From contig NZ_JACJSJ010000020.1 in the NCBI RefSeq assembly GCF_014698115.1, positions 1 to 64,000 of the forward strand: DNA of 64,000 bases, given 5' to 3'. The stretch is from Nostoc sp. FACHB-973 (GTDB lineage: Bacteria > Cyanobacteriota > Cyanobacteriia > Cyanobacteriales > Nostocaceae). Numbering within the stretch: position 1 is the stretch's first letter; the number at the start of each line of letters is the position of its first letter. Shown piece by piece: positions 62,588 to 64,000 of this stretch. Under the pieces are notes generated by a model that was given only the letters and a program-made list of their open reading frames with translations, did no database searches and was not told where the DNA came from. The position numbers and the translations under genes are program-made.

Positions 62588-64000
62588 ATGGCTAATCCCT
62601 TATCCAACTTTTCGTCTCTAGACGGCAACAACGGCTTTGCCATCAACGGCAATGGCTTTGACTCCTTAGGAAACTCAGTCAGCAATGGCGGGGACGTTAA
62701 CGGCGACCACATCGACGACCTCATTATTGGCGCACCAGGAACAGGAAAGAGCTACGTAGTGTTTGGCAGCACTAGCGGCTTCAATGCCAGCCTCGACCTC
62801 TCGAACCTCAACGGCAGCAACGGCTTTGCTATCAACGGGAATGCCAGCGACTTTTTTGCCGCCTCAGTCAGCAGCGCTGGGGACATTAACCATGATGGCA
62901 TCGCTGACCTCATTATTGGCGCTCCTGGTGCGGCTTTGGGTGCAGGGCAAAGTTACGTGTTGTTTGGCAGCACTACCGGTTTTAATGCCAGTTTCGACCT
63001 CTCGAATCTCAACGGCAGCAACGGCTTTGCCATTAACGGCATCAATGGCCGGAACTCAGATGGCCTCTCAGACTCCTCAGGTAACTCAGTCAGCAATGCC
63101 GGAGACATCAACCATGATGGGATCGACGACTTAATTATTGGCGCATCTAATGCGGCTTCTGGTGCAGGGCAGAGCTACGTGGTGTTTGGCAGCACTAGCG
63201 GCTTTAATGTCAGCTTGAACCTCTCAGACCTCAACGGCAGCAATGGTTTTGCCATTAACGGCAATGGCACTGACTCCTCAGGCAACTCAGTCAGCAGTGC
63301 TGGGGATGTTAACCATGATGGCATCGCCGACCTAATTATTGGCGCACCAGGTACAGGAAAGAGCTACGTGGTGTTTGGCAGCACTAGCGGCTTTAATGCC
63401 AGTCTAGATTTATCTAGCCTTAACGGCAGCAACGGCTTTACTATTAACGGCAATGCCAGCGACTTTTTTGGCAGCTCAGTGAGCAATGCCGGAGACATTA
63501 ACAACGATCGCATTGACGATCTAATTATCGGTGCATACAATGCTGCTTCGGGTGCAGGAAAGAGCTATGTGGTATTTGGCAGTACTAGCGGCTTTAATGC
63601 CAGCTTAGATGTATCTAGCCTTAACGGCAGCAACGGCTTTGCAATCAAAGGCATTAATGAAAACGATGTCTCAGGCTACTCAGTCAGCGCTGCTGGGGAT
63701 GTTAACGGTGACAACATCGCTGACCTAATTATCGGCGCACCTTTTGCTTCATCTGGTGCAGGGCAGACCTACGTGGTCTTTGGCAGCAGTAGCGGCTTTG
63801 GTGCCACCCTCGACCTCTCCAATCTCAACCCTAGCAAGGGCTTTGCCATCAACGGTATTAATGGTACTGACTTCTCAGCTATTTCAGTCAGTGCTGCTGG
63901 GGATATCAACGGCGACAACATCGACGACTTGATTGTTGGCGCACCTGGTGCTTCCTTGGGGGCTGGGCAGAGCTACGTGATCTTTGGTACAAAAGCACAA
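62588..64000 (+). CDS. FG-GAP/integrin-alpha-like repeat protein (3' partial)
   Basis: The ATG at 62588 opens a frame that runs without a stop to the window end (471 codons). It is made of about seven repeats of 63-72 residues, each with the FG-GAP pattern: a Ca-binding loop such as GDVNGDHIDDLIIGAPG or GDINHDGIADLIIGAPG, then SYVVFGSTSGFNASLDLSNL and NGSNGFAINGN. The repeats form a beta propeller with Ca in the DxNGDxxxD loops. No classical signal peptide is present at the start (MANPLSNFSSLDGNNG); large cyanobacterial proteins of this type are often secreted by type I systems through a C-terminal signal, which would lie beyond the window. Adhesion or surface role is inferred. Confidence 0.88.
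   Translation, partial: MANPLSNFSSLDGNNGFAINGNGFDSLGNSVSNGGDVNGDHIDDLIIGAPGTGKSYVVFGSTSGFNASLDLSNLNGSNGFAINGNASDFFAASVSSAGDINHDGIADLIIGAPGAALGAGQSYVLFGSTTGFNASFDLSNLNGSNGFAINGINGRNSDGLSDSSGNSVSNAGDINHDGIDDLIIGASNAASGAGQSYVVFGSTSGFNVSLNLSDLNGSNGFAINGNGTDSSGNSVSSAGDVNHDGIADLIIGAPGTGKSYVVFGSTSGFNASLDLSSLNGSNGFTINGNASDFFGSSVSNAGDINNDRIDDLIIGAYNAASGAGKSYVVFGSTSGFNASLDVSSLNGSNGFAIKGINENDVSGYSVSAAGDVNGDNIADLIIGAPFASSGAGQTYVVFGSSSGFGATLDLSNLNPSKGFAINGINGTDFSAISVSAAGDINGDNIDDLIVGAPGASLGAGQSYVIFGTKAQ

Overview
The window looks like chromosome of a filamentous, heterocyst-forming cyanobacterium close to Nostoc/Anabaena. The evidence is the very dense GCGATCGC (HIP1) octamer, short tandem repeats typical of Nostocales (AATTCAG, AATTACG, GGGGATT/GGGGACT and similar), the gene order kaiA-kaiB-kaiC followed by a TolC-type gene matching hgdD, and many strictly cyanobacterial families (Ycf20, photosystem II S4 protein, plastoquinone-pathway prenyltransferase, DUF2358). 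All calls rest on reading the sequence and translated frames; no database search was run.

Layout. 0-4.4 kb: two tandem paralogous sensor kinases (the first cut by the window edge and with a decayed ATPase domain), then a DUF2141 protein. 4.6-11.1 kb: a peptidoglycan-binding/HEAT protein, a DMT-family transporter, exopolyphosphatase and 4-hydroxybenzoate prenyltransferase. 11.3-14.7 kb: a PadR regulator with a carotenoid oxygenase, and an overlapping pair encoding an aspartyl-protease-like protein and a small partner. 14.7-24.8 kb: a 21-bp tandem repeat, a pentapeptide-repeat membrane protein gene broken by an in-frame TGA, a CAP-domain lipoprotein, lipid kinase, ExoD, a triplicated hairpin repeat, a short-chain dehydrogenase, photosystem II S4 protein, acetyltransferase and small conserved proteins. 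25.0-34.3 kb: the circadian locus. kaiA (short Nostoc form), kaiB, kaiC and the hgdD-like outer-membrane channel lie on the minus strand. A large CBS/histidine-kinase/receiver hybrid with degenerate receivers diverges from them. 34.3-43.9 kb: a family-39 glycosyltransferase, a lipoprotein, ycf20, glycerate kinase, a decayed Uma2/unknown-gene junction, a nuclease-like protein and a divergent polar amino-acid ABC transporter. 44-50 kb: lipB, the long-form hibernation factor, peroxiredoxin Q, a DUF5009-type membrane acyltransferase, an envelope protein, an IS630 remnant and DUF2358. 50.7-61.7 kb: a PhoX-like phosphatase, a PEP-CTERM protein, a TIR-like protein, a three-GAF photoreceptor-like kinase, a NADAR protein, a short-chain dehydrogenase and a PhoD phosphatase. 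61.9-64 kb: an IS701 remnant next to a miniature inverted-repeat element, then an FG-GAP repeat protein running off the end.

Themes. Signalling genes are abundant (four histidine kinases plus the clock). Phosphorus metabolism recurs (ppx, PhoX, PhoD with an upstream Pho-box-like site). Repeat invasion is pervasive: G-rich minisatellites sit in frame inside at least four genes and at the ends of others, and two families of palindromic MITE-like elements are scattered between genes. At least four genes or fragments show decay (in-frame stops or deletion joins): the pentapeptide gene, the Uma2/unknown pair, the transposase remnants and, as inference, a fossil N-terminal region in front of kaiA. 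No tRNA, rRNA or CRISPR array was recognised.
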